NCBI GenBank assembly: GCA_963743945.1
Contig: CAVURO010000010.1
Coordinates: 1-64,000 of the forward strand
Direction: 5' to 3'
Length of the DNA: 64,000 nucleotides
Origin: JACOTK01 sp963743945
GTDB taxonomy: Bacteria > Actinomycetota > Acidimicrobiia > Acidimicrobiales > CADCSY01
The position numbers and the translations under genes are program-made. Positions 43,086 through 51,202 of this stretch are shown piece after piece. The notes below the pieces were generated by a model. That model saw nothing but the letters and a program-made list of their open reading frames with translations, was not told the origin of the DNA and did no database searches. How positions within the stretch are numbered: the first letter of the stretch is position 1; each line of letters opens with the position of its first letter.

Positions 43086-43850
43086 TCAGCTCCCGAACAT
43101 CGAGATGCCGGCCAGCAAACCCCCGTCGATGACGTGCTCGGTGCCCGTGATGTAGCTGCTCTCGTCACTTGCCAGGAAGAGCACCAGCGAGGCGACGTCC
43201 TCGGGGGTGCCGCAACGTGGGACGGGCAGCTTGCGGAACATGGCGTCGTAGTCGACGCCCTCGAGGCCCGGGGGACGGATCATCGGGGTGTCGACGCCTC
43301 CGGGGTGCACCGAGTTGACCCGGATGCCGAGCGGACCGAGCTCGACCGCAGCCGTCTTGGTCATGCCCCGCACGGCGAACTTCGAGGCCACGTAGCCGAT
43401 GACCCCCGCCATGCCTGCCATGCCGTCGACCGAGGAGATGTTCACGATCGAGCCACCCCCGCTGCGCTGCATCGCCCGTGCCACCGCTCGCATGCCGAAG
43501 AACACACCAACCTGGTTGATGCGGATGACGTCCATGTAGTCGTCGGTCGACATGTCGACCAGGGGCGACATGCGGGCGATGCCGGCATTGTTGACGAGCA
43601 CGTCGATGCCCCCGAAGGTCTTCTCCGTCAGCTCCACGGCCTCGCTCCACTGCTGCTCGTCGCCCACGTCGTGGGTCATGGCGACGACGGCATCGCCCAA
43701 CTCGTCGGCAAGCGCCTTGACCTCGTCGCCGAGGACGTCGGTTGCGACAACCTTGGCTCCCTCGGCGACGAAACGCCGGACGTGTGCCTCGCCTTGACCT
43801 CGTGCCGCACCGGTGATCAGTGCAACCTTTCCCTCGATCCGACCGCTCAT
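43086..43850 (-). CDS. short-chain dehydrogenase/reductase
   Basis: A 254-residue classical SDR. The NAD(P) loop is ALITGAARGQGEAHVRRFVA, Asp after the second strand in VVATDVLGDE suggests NAD(H) preference, NNAG follows, and the catalytic Ser-Tyr-Lys are in VNISSVDGMAG and IGYVASKFAVRGM. The sequence is close in style to 3-alpha/20-beta-hydroxysteroid dehydrogenases. It is the last gene of a P450-hydrolase-SDR operon, and its start overlaps the hydrolase stop as ATGA. Confidence 0.9.
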   Translation of the reverse strand: MSGRIEGKVALITGAARGQGEAHVRRFVAEGAKVVATDVLGDEVKALADELGDAVVAMTHDVGDEQQWSEAVELTEKTFGGIDVLVNNAGIARMSPLVDMSTDDYMDVIRINQVGVFFGMRAVARAMQRSGGGSIVNISSVDGMAGMAGVIGYVASKFAVRGMTKTAAVELGPLGIRVNSVHPGGVDTPMIRPPGLEGVDYDAMFRKLPVPRCGTPEDVASLVLFLASDESSYITGTEHVIDGGLLAGISMFGS

Positions 43851-44644
43851 TGGTTACCTCCGTGGTTGCAGGGATGCTCGAACTGCTTGGCGAGAAGCTG
43901 GTTGACAAAGGCCGGGTTCTCCAGGTTCGAGAAGTGGCCTGCGTCGGGGACGATCTCCAGACGCGCCCCGTTGATGGCCGCCGCAAGCTCCTCAGCCTGG
44001 GGCAACGGGGTCAGATTGTCCTCGGCTCCGCAGAACACCACGGTTGGCGCGGTCACCGAACCGAGCCGGCCATAAGTGTCCAGGCCTCCGATCGCCCGCA
44101 TCGCCCATGCGAGACATGCGGGCGTGTTGCCCCGAAACTGCGTGTCGAAGCGCTCGAGGAGATCGGGGCGTCCGGCTCGGGTCGCGGCGGCGAACACCAA
44201 CGACGGAAACCCGCCGGCCAGCGCCTCGATGCCGCCGGCCTCGACCTGGTCCGCCAACATCGCAATCCCGCCTTCGCCCGATCGGGCGAACGTGTCCATC
44301 AGGCTCAGCGTGCACACCCGTTCCGGCACGGTGACGGCGATCTCCTGGGCGATCATGCCGCCCATGGACAGTCCGACCACGTGGGCCCTGTCGATGCCGA
44401 GGTGGTCGAGTACCCCCACCGCGTCGGCCGCGAAGCCGGCGATCGAGTACCCCTGTCCAACGTCGCGATCCGAACGCCCGTGTCCGCGGTGATCGATGGC
44501 GACGACCCGATAACGATCGCCGAAGGCATCGAGCTGAGGCCTCCAGTCCGAACCGTCACAGCCCATCCCGTGCAGGAAGAGGACCGCGTGGCCGCTTCCC
44601 TCGTCAGTCACGTGCAGCCGAGTGCCGTTGACCTCGATGTCCAT
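43847..44644 (-). CDS. alpha/beta-fold hydrolase
   Basis: A 265-residue hydrolase. Oxyanion region VLFLHGMGCDGSDWRPQL, then VVAIDHRGHGRSDRDVGQGY, nucleophile Ser in HVVGLSMGGMIAQEIAV, acid in VVFCGAEDNLTPLP and His in VPDAGHFSNLENPAFVNQLL. It could be an esterase, lactonase or C-C hydrolase. ATG 44644 has AGGGGG upstream; an earlier ATG at 44677 is less likely. Between P450 and SDR genes it probably opens an ester or ring product. Confidence 0.86.
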   Translation of the reverse strand: MDIEVNGTRLHVTDEGSGHAVLFLHGMGCDGSDWRPQLDAFGDRYRVVAIDHRGHGRSDRDVGQGYSIAGFAADAVGVLDHLGIDRAHVVGLSMGGMIAQEIAVTVPERVCTLSLMDTFARSGEGGIAMLADQVEAGGIEALAGGFPSLVFAAATRAGRPDLLERFDTQFRGNTPACLAWAMRAIGGLDTYGRLGSVTAPTVVFCGAEDNLTPLPQAEELAAAINGARLEIVPDAGHFSNLENPAFVNQLLAKQFEHPCNHGGNQ

Positions 44645-44733
44645 GGTTACCCCCTTGTGCATTGGTTTTGATTGCATCTCTGATGTCCCGGTGAAGACGA
44701 TCCCACTTGCGGATGCCGGCTCAGCTCGGCGGC

Positions 44734-44778
44734 GCCACCCGCCTCGTCACGCCACCCGCCTCGTCACGCCACCCGCCT
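44734..44778. repeat. 17-bp tandem repeat at the end of the P450 gene
   Basis: GCCACCCGCCTCGTCAC occurs at 44734-44750 and 44751-44767, followed by an 11-base partial copy (44768-44778). The P450 stop (44764-44766) lies in the second copy. The last codons M-T-R-R-V-A come from the repeat. Confidence 0.85.
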
Positions 44779-45984
44779 GGTCATCTTGACCGGCAGGCGC
44801 TCCAGTCCCCGGAGAAAGAAGGACGGCGCGTAGTGCAGCGCCTCGTGACCGACCTCGAGCTCGTAGTCGGGTGCGATCTGCAACAGCCGCTCGAAGGCGA
44901 TCCGACTCTCCAGCCGAGCCGTCGTGGCCCCGATGCAGAAGTGGATGCCGTGCCCAAAGCCCAGGTGGGGATTCGGCCACCGATCGAGATCCGCCCGTGT
45001 CGGATCGACGAACACGCTCGGATCACGGTTGGCAGCCGCAAGCATGACGAAGACCATCTCCCCTGCCACCACCGGGGTGGTGCCGATCTGCGTGTCGCCT
45101 CGGGCCACGCGGACCGTGGCCTGCACGGGACCCACCAGGCGAACCATCTCCTCGAATGCCCGAGGGGCCTTCGTGAAGTCGGCGGCCAGCTTCGCACGGA
45201 CCTCGGGGTGCTCGGCAAGAAACAGGGCCATGTTGCCGATGAACTTGGTGGTGGTCTCGTTGCCGGCAACCAACAACAGCACGCACGAAGCAAGCAACTC
45301 GGCATCGCTGAGTGTGCCCTCGACCTCATTGGCGTGCACCATGCGGGTCACCAGATCTTCCTGCGGCGTGATCCGTCGAGCGGCGATCTCTCGACGGAAG
45401 TAGGCACGCAACTCCTCACCTGCGTCACGTGATCGTGACTGGTCGTCCATGCCGGCCGTCTCGCTCATCCCGTTGACCAGGGCGTCGGACCACTCCTTGA
45501 AAAGCGGTCGATCCGCCGCCGGAACACCGAGCATCTCGGCGATCACGATGACCGGAAGCGGATAGGCAAGTCGTTCCATGATGTCGAGGCTCTCGCCCTC
45601 GTGCACGGGTCCGAGCAGCTCGTCGACGATCTCGCTGATCCGGGGCTCGAGCTGGGCGATCGCTCGTGGCGTGAACGCCTGTTGCACGACGCCACGAAGT
45701 CGTTCGTGATCGGGCGGATCGGCGAAGAGCATGGTCGGGGCTCCGCCGAAGGCATTGACCCGCTCGGTGGCCATCTGGGCGATGCCGACCGAGGAGAACA
45801 TGGCCGGGTTCTTCAGAACCTCCAGAGCGTGGTGGTGGCTCGCGACCATCCAGGCGCCGACGAGATCGTTGCGCACGACGGGGCCAAGGGCGCGGAGCTC
45901 ATCGTAGTGCGGAATCGGATCGGCGATGACCGCGGGGTCGAAGAAGTTCAGGTTCACTGCCCCGCCCATGCACAGGCACGCCAC
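44764..45984 (-). CDS. cytochrome P450
   Basis: A 406-residue soluble P450. The oxygen-binding I helix has AGNETT (240-245), ExxR is EEMVR (278-282), and the haem loop is FGHGIHFCIG with Cys350. The N-terminus has no membrane anchor, so an external ferredoxin and reductase are needed; none is adjacent. Start ATG 45984 is used, with ATG 45969 and GTG nearby as alternatives. It begins the minus-strand operon P450-hydrolase-SDR, suggesting oxidation of a sterol, terpene or lipid. Confidence 0.92.
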   Translation of the reverse strand: MACLCMGGAVNLNFFDPAVIADPIPHYDELRALGPVVRNDLVGAWMVASHHHALEVLKNPAMFSSVGIAQMATERVNAFGGAPTMLFADPPDHERLRGVVQQAFTPRAIAQLEPRISEIVDELLGPVHEGESLDIMERLAYPLPVIVIAEMLGVPAADRPLFKEWSDALVNGMSETAGMDDQSRSRDAGEELRAYFRREIAARRITPQEDLVTRMVHANEVEGTLSDAELLASCVLLLVAGNETTTKFIGNMALFLAEHPEVRAKLAADFTKAPRAFEEMVRLVGPVQATVRVARGDTQIGTTPVVAGEMVFVMLAAANRDPSVFVDPTRADLDRWPNPHLGFGHGIHFCIGATTARLESRIAFERLLQIAPDYELEVGHEALHYAPSFFLRGLERLPVKMTRRVA

Positions 45985-46027
45985 CCAGGAACTTCGAACA
46001 CCAGGACCCCCTCATGGACCGTTACTA

Positions 46028-46047
46028 CTAAGTACCCACATACTTAG
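46028..46047. promoter_or_regulatory. operator-like palindrome before the P450 operon
   Basis: CTAAGTACCCACATACTTAG is a perfect 7-6-7 inverted repeat, 44 bases before the P450 start. A third half-site-like TGCTTAGT lies at 46058-46065. The length and spacing suit a TetR-family dimer. No TetR gene is adjacent; the nearest in the window is at 59 kb. Confidence 0.6.
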
Positions 46048-46170
46048 CTTCCGCCATGCTTAGTCCACCGAGGACGAGATGTGCAAAAGGTGAAATCAGT
46101 CACTTTCCGGGCATGAAGGACGGGACGCCGGCACCGAGATATCCGGTCGGCATTCCGACCAGATCGGTTT

Positions 46171-46202
46171 GCATCAGATGTGAATATCGGTAGCATCAGA
46201 TG
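46171..46202 (+). promoter_or_regulatory. paired direct repeats before vapB (candidate operator)
   Basis: GCATCAGATG occurs at 46171-46180 and again at 46193-46202, 22 bp apart, that is two helical turns on the same face. The second copy ends one base before the antitoxin ATG. Ribbon-helix-helix antitoxins often bind such repeats to repress their own operon. Confidence 0.55.
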
Positions 46203-46203
46203 C

Positions 46204-46431
46204 ATGCCAAGAACGACGGTCGACCTCGATCCTTCGGTGCTCCGTGAGCTGAAGAAGCGCCGCCAAAGGGAGCACAAGACCCTGGGGCAACTCGTTTCCG
46301 AGCTCCTGGCGAACGCGTTTGAGCTCGAACAAAAGCCGACCCCTTCATTCACCTGGGTCGCAAGGGATCTACGTCCCCGTGTCGATCTCGAGGACAAAGA
46401 CGCCGTATGGGCGGTTCTTGACCAACGATGA
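46204..46431 (+). CDS. VapB-type antitoxin
   Basis: A 75-residue protein beginning MPRTTVDLDPSVLRELKKRR, a beta strand and helices of the ribbon-helix-helix type, then KTLGQLVSELLANAFE. The C-terminal part (TPSFTWVARDLRPRVDLEDK) is the likely toxin-wrapping tail. ATG 46204 follows the second operator-like repeat at once, so the mRNA may have little or no leader. The stop overlaps the toxin start (ATGA). Confidence 0.85.
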   Translation: MPRTTVDLDPSVLRELKKRRQREHKTLGQLVSELLANAFELEQKPTPSFTWVARDLRPRVDLEDKDAVWAVLDQR

Positions 46432-46886
46432 GCCAAACGATCGACACCAACATCCTCATCTACGCCACGCACACCTCGAGCCCTTTCAACGAGAGGGCTC
46501 GAGGACTCCTTGAGCATCTCGTCGCCGGACCATCGCTCACCTACGTCATGTGGCCTGTCCTGCTCGCCTATCTACGCATCGTCACGCATCCAACGATCCT
46601 CGAAGCGCCGTTGTCGAGTGAGGAAGCGATGTCCAACATCGAGAACGTCGTCTCGCCGGCACACATGCGAGTCGTGGGTGAATCTGACGACTTCTGGCAG
46701 ACATTTCGCCGAGTGGCAGACGATGTGAAACCACGGGGCAACCTCGTTCCCGACGCTCACCTCGTCGCTCTCATGCTGGCCAATGGCGTGTCGGCCATAT
46801 GGACCTACGACAGCGATTTTCGGAAGTTCTCCGGGATCACAACACGGAACCCGGGCGATGAACGGTATGCGCAACGGTTCGGGTGA
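46428..46886 (+). CDS. VapC-type PIN-domain ribonuclease toxin
   Basis: A 152-residue PIN domain. The first Asp lies in TIDTNILIYATHTSSPFNER, another acidic cluster follows, the third Asp in NLVPDAHLVALMLANGV and the last in IWTYDSDFRKFSGI. Such toxins cut tRNA or rRNA. The start overlaps the antitoxin stop. The gene looks intact. Confidence 0.87.
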   Translation: MSQTIDTNILIYATHTSSPFNERARGLLEHLVAGPSLTYVMWPVLLAYLRIVTHPTILEAPLSSEEAMSNIENVVSPAHMRVVGESDDFWQTFRRVADDVKPRGNLVPDAHLVALMLANGVSAIWTYDSDFRKFSGITTRNPGDERYAQRFG

Positions 46887-46993
46887 GCGTGTCGGGATGC
46901 CGGGGTCTCACGCCGGCCGGCCGCCGGCGGCGCCTTGAGTCTCAACTTCCTCCTCGCCCGGTTCGGAAACTTCCCCGGGAACCACGTCCGATC

Positions 46994-47009
46994 GACGCCG
47001 GCCGGCGTC
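46994..47009. repeat. 16-bp perfect palindrome between vapC and the riboswitch
   Basis: GACGCCGGCCGGCGTC is self-complementary. A second GC-rich palindromic stretch (GCCGGCCGGCCGCCGGCGGC) lies at 46912-46931. Either may end the vapC transcript or shield the cobI leader; both are common in high-GC DNA. Confidence 0.5.
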
Positions 47010-47025
47010 CGGCGACTAAGGTGAG

Positions 47026-47165
47026 CCGGTTCGTAGTGTTCGGGAAGCCGGTGCGAATCCGGCGTGGTCCCGCCACTGTAACCGGGGAATAATCCCTCGA
47101 ATGCCACCGGAGACGGGAAGGCGAGGGGGCGTGTTGATCCGGAAGCCAGGAGACCGGCTACGAGC
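47026..47165 (+). promoter_or_regulatory. cobalamin (B12) riboswitch before cobI
   Basis: The leader contains GAAGCCGGTGCGAATCCGGC (47048-47067), then GGTCCCGCCACTGTAACCGG, a variable hairpin region, and the B12 box GAAGCCAGGAGACCGGC (about 47142-47158). These are the conserved blocks of the adenosylcobalamin riboswitch. The cobI start lies 30 bases further, after GGAGG at 47184-47188. It should control the long plus-strand operon through cbtA. Borders approximate. Confidence 0.93.
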
Positions 47166-47195
47166 ATTCGGAAGCATTTCCCACGGAGGATTGGG

Positions 47196-47939
47196 ATGCC
47201 GGCATCACTGATCGGCGTCGGGGTCGGCCCCGGCGATCCAGAGCTCGTCACCCTCCGGGCCCTGCGCGCCCTGCGTGAGGCCGACCGGGTCTTCGCTCCC
47301 GTGAGTGACCCCGCCATCGAGGGACGAGCCGAGTCCATCGTGCGCCACGTCGCCCCTGAGGTAGAGGTCACCCGCGTGCCCTTTGTCATGGAACGCGACA
47401 CCGATGCCCGCATCGCCGCCATCGACGCGGCCGCGGCCGAGATCATCGGCGAGCTCGATGCCGACCGGCGGGTGGCCTTCATCACCTTGGGCGACCCGAA
47501 CATCTACTCCACCGTCACCGATGTCGTGGCCGCCGTGCGAGCGAACCGCCCACAGGTTCCCATCGAATGGGTGCCGGGCATCATGGCCTTCCAGGAGCTC
47601 GCCGCTCGATCGGGCACCGTGGTCGTCGACGGCAACGACACGCTCACCCTGGTCACCGGGCTCGAGGGCACGCCAACCATCGACGCCGCCCTCGCCGAGC
47701 CCGGCGGCGCGGTCGTGGTCTACAAGGGTGGCCACCTCCTGCCGGCCCTGGCGATGCGCCTCGAAGCCATCGGGCGTCTCGAGGGTGCGGTGGTCGGTGA
47801 GCTGCTCGGCCTCGAGGGCGAGCGCGTCGGCGACCTCGCCGCTCGATCCCATGACGGAGCCTCCTACCTGGCGACGGTCATCGTCCCTCCGGTGAGGACC
47901 AACCAGGTCACCGACAGCAATCGATGGACGGCGCGATGA
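47196..47939 (+). CDS. cobI: precorrin-2 C20-methyltransferase
   Basis: A 247-residue SAM-dependent tetrapyrrole methylase. The N-terminus SLIGVGVGPGDPELVTLRAL, RVAFITLGDPNIYSTVTDVV and IEWVPGIMAFQELAARSG are characteristic of CobI/CbiL. First gene after the riboswitch; ATG 47196 follows GGAGG at good spacing. The stop overlaps the cobM start as ATGA. Confidence 0.93.
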   Translation: MPASLIGVGVGPGDPELVTLRALRALREADRVFAPVSDPAIEGRAESIVRHVAPEVEVTRVPFVMERDTDARIAAIDAAAAEIIGELDADRRVAFITLGDPNIYSTVTDVVAAVRANRPQVPIEWVPGIMAFQELAARSGTVVVDGNDTLTLVTGLEGTPTIDAALAEPGGAVVVYKGGHLLPALAMRLEAIGRLEGAVVGELLGLEGERVGDLAARSHDGASYLATVIVPPVRTNQVTDSNRWTAR

Positions 47940-48742
47940 TCTCGTTCGTCGGTGCCGGCCCGGGTGCAGCCGATCTGATCACCCTGCGAGGTCGTGACCG
48001 CCTGGCGGAGGCCGACGTCGTGATCTGGGCATCGTCGCTGGTGCCCGAGGCGATCCTGGGTCACTGCCACGCCGAGGTCGTCACCCATGACTCGGCCACC
48101 ATGACCCTCGAGGACGTCCTCGCCGTCTACGAGGCGGCCGGACCCGATGCCGGGATCGTACGTCTGCACTCGGGCGATCCATCGGTCTACGGGGCCATCC
48201 AGGAGCAGATCGACTGGTGCCTCGCCAACGATCGTGCGTTCGAGATCGTGCCGGGGGTCTCGTCGGTCTCGGCCGCAGCAGCGCTCGTCGGCCGCGAGCT
48301 GACCATTCCGGGCGTGGCACAGAGCGTCGTGCTCACCCGTCTCGGGGGGCGCACCAGCGCGTCCATGCCCGAACGTGAGTCGGTGGCCGCGTTCGCCGCC
48401 ATGGGCACCACCATGGCGGTGTTCCTTTCCGCCGCTCGACCCAGGGAGCTGCAGGACGAGCTCCTGGCCGAGGGCAGCGGCTATGTGGCGGAGACCCCCG
48501 CCGTCATCGTCGTTCGCGCCTCGTGGCCCGACGAGCAGCTCGTTCGCACCACGGTCGGCGCGCTGGCCGACACCTTGAAGGCAACCGCCATCCTTCGCAC
48601 CGTGTTGGTGCTCGTCGGCCCCGCCCTGGCCGACTCGCAGGAGAGCGGACCGGTGCAGCGAAGCCGTCTCTATGCGCCCGACCATGCGCATCACTTCCGC
48701 AGGCGCTCGCGTCCCGGGACCACGACCGGACGACCCGCATGA
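47936..48742 (+). CDS. cobM: precorrin-4 C11-methyltransferase
   Basis: A 268-residue methylase with MISFVGAGPGAADLITLRGR, VIWASSLVPEAILGHCHAEV, GIVRLHSGDPSVYGAIQEQI and EIVPGVSSVSAAAALVGREL, typical of CobM/CbiF. ATG 47936 overlaps the cobI stop; ATG 47924 is possible. The stop (48740-48742) is in the first copy of a four-copy 17-bp tandem repeat that separates it from cbiD. The last residues TTGRPA come from that array. Confidence 0.93.
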   Translation: MISFVGAGPGAADLITLRGRDRLAEADVVIWASSLVPEAILGHCHAEVVTHDSATMTLEDVLAVYEAAGPDAGIVRLHSGDPSVYGAIQEQIDWCLANDRAFEIVPGVSSVSAAAALVGRELTIPGVAQSVVLTRLGGRTSASMPERESVAAFAAMGTTMAVFLSAARPRELQDELLAEGSGYVAETPAVIVVRASWPDEQLVRTTVGALADTLKATAILRTVLVLVGPALADSQESGPVQRSRLYAPDHAHHFRRRSRPGTTTGRPA

Positions 48743-48793
48743 CCGGACGACCCGCATGATCGGACGACCCGCATGATCGGACGACCCGCATGA
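48726..48793. repeat. four-copy 17-bp tandem repeat at the cobM/cbiD stop-start junction
   Basis: Units CCGGACGACCCGCATGA (48726-48742, 48743-48759) and TCGGACGACCCGCATGA (48760-48776, 48777-48793). Each copy contains ATGA. The first TGA stops cobM and the last ATG (48790) starts cbiD, so the array looks like a multiplied stop-start overlap. The other genes of the operon overlap directly. Confidence 0.95.
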
Positions 48794-49902
48794 CCACCGA
48801 GCCCGAGATGAGCCCGGAGGTCGCGGCCCGAACCAAGGGACTTCGCACGGGCTGGACGACCGGCACCTGCGCGAGTGCAGCCGCCAAGGCAGCCACGCTC
48901 GGACTGCTGGAGGGAGCGGCGCCGAGCGAGGTGGAGGTCGGCCTTCCCGACGGGCGTCGCGTGCGCTTCCCCGTCGAGCCGTCGACCGTCGACCCCGCCC
49001 CCAATCGATGCGTGGTCGTCAAGGATGCAGGCGACGACCCCGACTGCACCGACGGGGCGCGCATGACGGCCGAGATCACTTGGACCGAGACCGTCGGCGA
49101 GCTGCGAGCGGGACCGGGGATCGGCACCGTCACCCGCCCGGGCCTGGGTCTCGCGGTCGGCGCGCCCGCCATCAATCCGGTGCCTCGACGCATGATCCTC
49201 GCCGCGATCGCCGAGGTCACCGACCGACCGGTCGTGGCGACGTTCTCGGTTCCGGGCGGTGAGCAGATGGCCGAACGCACCTCGAATGCCCGGCTCGGGA
49301 TCGTAGGGGGCATCTCGATCCTCGGCACGACCGGCGTGGTGCGACCGTTCTCGACCGCATCGTATCGGGCATCGGTCGTGCAGCAGATCGACGTTGCCGC
49401 GGCGCAGGGCCACGACACCATCGTCCTGTCGACCGGGAGCCGTTCGGACCAGGCGGCACAACGCTTTCGTGCCGATCTGGGATTGGCGGACGATCTCGAT
49501 GACGTCTGCTTCGTGGAGGTCGGCGACTTCACCGGCGTCGCCCTGCGTCACGCTGCCGGACTCGGCATGCACCGGGTGGTCTTCGTCGGCATGGCGGGCA
49601 AGATCGCCAAGCTGGCCGCCGGCATCATGATGACCCACTTCCACCGCTCCAAGGTCGACGTCGAGCTCCTGGCCGAGATCGCACGGGAGGCCGAGGCCTC
49701 CCGTGCCGTCGTGGCCGCCGCCACGGAGACCGCGACCGCACGGCACTTCTACGAGGCATGCGTTGCCGCGGGCGAAACCAAGCCCTTGGAGTTGTTGTGC
49801 CAACGGGCCGTCAACTCCTGCGTTTCCCATGTTGCGGGCGCCATGACCGCTGAGGTCGTCATGGTCGACTTCGAAGGCGAACGGCTGGTTGCCCGTGCGT
49901 GA
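48790..49902 (+). CDS. cbiD: cobalt-precorrin-5B C1-methyltransferase
   Basis: A 370-residue CbiD. RTGWTTGTCASAAAKAATLG at the N-terminus, VKDAGDDPDCTDGARMTAEI, GPGIGTVTRPGLGLAVGAPA, GGISILGTTGVVRPFSTASY and VVFVGMAGKIAKLAAGIMMT are all diagnostic. CbiD belongs to the early-cobalt route and replaces CobF. Start ATG in the last repeat unit. The stop overlaps the cobL start region. Confidence 0.95.
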   Translation: MTTEPEMSPEVAARTKGLRTGWTTGTCASAAAKAATLGLLEGAAPSEVEVGLPDGRRVRFPVEPSTVDPAPNRCVVVKDAGDDPDCTDGARMTAEITWTETVGELRAGPGIGTVTRPGLGLAVGAPAINPVPRRMILAAIAEVTDRPVVATFSVPGGEQMAERTSNARLGIVGGISILGTTGVVRPFSTASYRASVVQQIDVAAAQGHDTIVLSTGSRSDQAAQRFRADLGLADDLDDVCFVEVGDFTGVALRHAAGLGMHRVVFVGMAGKIAKLAAGIMMTHFHRSKVDVELLAEIAREAEASRAVVAAATETATARHFYEACVAAGETKPLELLCQRAVNSCVSHVAGAMTAEVVMVDFEGERLVARA

Positions 49903-51202
49903 GCGTCAGGGGCCGGCTGCGCAGGATCCCGTGCAGCGGGTCGCCCGCTCCCGGATTGCCGTCGTCGGCCTCAGCGGCGGCGAGCCTGTCGGCAAGGAGG
50001 CGTGGCACGCGCTGGAGACCGCCGAGCTCGTGGTGGGCGGTCGACGCCACCTGGACATGCTGCGACCGACCTGTCCCGTCGTCGTGATCGAAGGCGACCT
50101 GCTGCCGGTGCTCGATGCGATCGGGGCGCACGACGGCATGGTCTGCGTGGTTGCCTCGGGAGATCCCGGGTTCTTCGGCATGGTCCGATCGCTCGCCGCG
50201 CGCTTCGGCCCCGAACGACTCGAGGTGCATCCTGCGCCCTCGTCGGTCGCCGTGGCCTTCGCTCGCGTCGGTCTTGCCTGGGACGACGCGGTGGTCGTGT
50301 CCGCCCACGGTCGCCCGCTCGATGCGGCCATCGCCGCGCTCGCCAACACCGACAAGGCCGCCGTGCTGACGTCACCAACCAACCCACCCGAAGCCGTCGG
50401 CCGGGCACTGCAGGCCCGTGCACCCCTCGGGCCGGTGCTCCAGGCCATCGTGTGCTCACGGCTCGGCGAACCCGACGAGTCGGTCATCCGCTGCACCCTC
50501 GACGAGTTGGCCGCCGGCGCCTGGGACCCGCTTTCGGTTGTCATCCTCCTCGCCGGCCAAGCGGTTGGCTCCCGGTCCACGCTCGCCTGGGGCCTGCACG
50601 AGGACCGCTTTGCCCATCGGGACGGCATGATCACCAAGGCCGAGGTACGGGCGGTTGCGCTCGGCAAGCTGGGAGTTCCCTCCTCGGGCGTGTTGTGGGA
50701 CATCGGAGCGGGCAGCGGCAGCGTGGCGATCGAATGTGCGGCGCTGGCCCCGAACCTGCGGGTCATCGCCCTCGAGCGCAACGCCGCCGACGCGCAACGC
50801 ATCGTGGCCAATGCCGCCGCACACGGCGTCACCGTCGAGGTTGTGGTCGACGAAGCCCCCGACGCGCTCGCCGGGTTGCCCGACCCCGATCGAGTGTTCG
50901 TCGGAGGAGGGGGCATCGAGGTGCTCGATGCCGTACTCGCCCGTGTCGGACCGGCCGGTCGGGTGGTGGCCACCTACGCTGCGCTCGATCGGGCCCTGCA
51001 GGCCTACGACCGACTGGGTTCGATGGTGGAGGTCTCGGTCAGCCGGGCCGAGACCCTCGGCGACGGCGTACGCCTCGCCGCAAACAATCCCGTCCTGATC
51101 GCCTGGGGCCCGCGCCCGACCGGGGCATGGAACGAACCATGGAACGAACCGGGGCACGAACCGGGGCACGAACCGCCGGACAGGGACAACGGAGTACGAT
51201 GA
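49895..51202 (+). CDS. cobL: precorrin-6Y C5,15-methyltransferase (decarboxylating), CbiE-CbiT fusion
   Basis: A 435-residue two-domain enzyme. The N-terminal CbiE domain has IAVVGLSGGEPVGKEAWHAL and CVVASGDPGFFGMVRSLAAR. The C-terminal CbiT domain has RDGMITKAEVRAVALGKLGV, LWDIGAGSGSVAIECAALAP and RVFVGGGGIEVLDAVL. GTG 49895 (or TTG 49889) overlaps the end of cbiD. The last 25 residues (NEPWNEPGHEPGHEP) come from a 12-bp tandem repeat at about 51125-51172 and are not part of the fold. The stop overlaps the next start. Confidence 0.94.
   Translation: MRERQGPAAQDPVQRVARSRIAVVGLSGGEPVGKEAWHALETAELVVGGRRHLDMLRPTCPVVVIEGDLLPVLDAIGAHDGMVCVVASGDPGFFGMVRSLAARFGPERLEVHPAPSSVAVAFARVGLAWDDAVVVSAHGRPLDAAIAALANTDKAAVLTSPTNPPEAVGRALQARAPLGPVLQAIVCSRLGEPDESVIRCTLDELAAGAWDPLSVVILLAGQAVGSRSTLAWGLHEDRFAHRDGMITKAEVRAVALGKLGVPSSGVLWDIGAGSGSVAIECAALAPNLRVIALERNAADAQRIVANAAAHGVTVEVVVDEAPDALAGLPDPDRVFVGGGGIEVLDAVLARVGPAGRVVATYAALDRALQAYDRLGSMVEVSVSRAETLGDGVRLAANNPVLIAWGPRPTGAWNEPWNEPGHEPGHEPPDRDNGVR
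51125..51172. repeat. 12-bp tandem repeats at the cobL 3' end
   Basis: Units of the type GAACCATGGAAC and GAACCGGGGCAC follow each other about four times and encode N-E-P-W / H-E-P-G residues at the C-terminus of CobL. They lie just before the ATGA overlap with the next gene. Confidence 0.8.

Noticed and set aside
46883..47092. Small open frame between vapC and cobI
   Set aside because: It overlaps the riboswitch and GC-rich palindromes and has no coding signature or ribosome site.
48726..48793. CRISPR-like repeats at the cobM/cbiD junction
   Set aside because: Units are 17 bp in direct tandem without spacers, so this is a slippage array and not a CRISPR.
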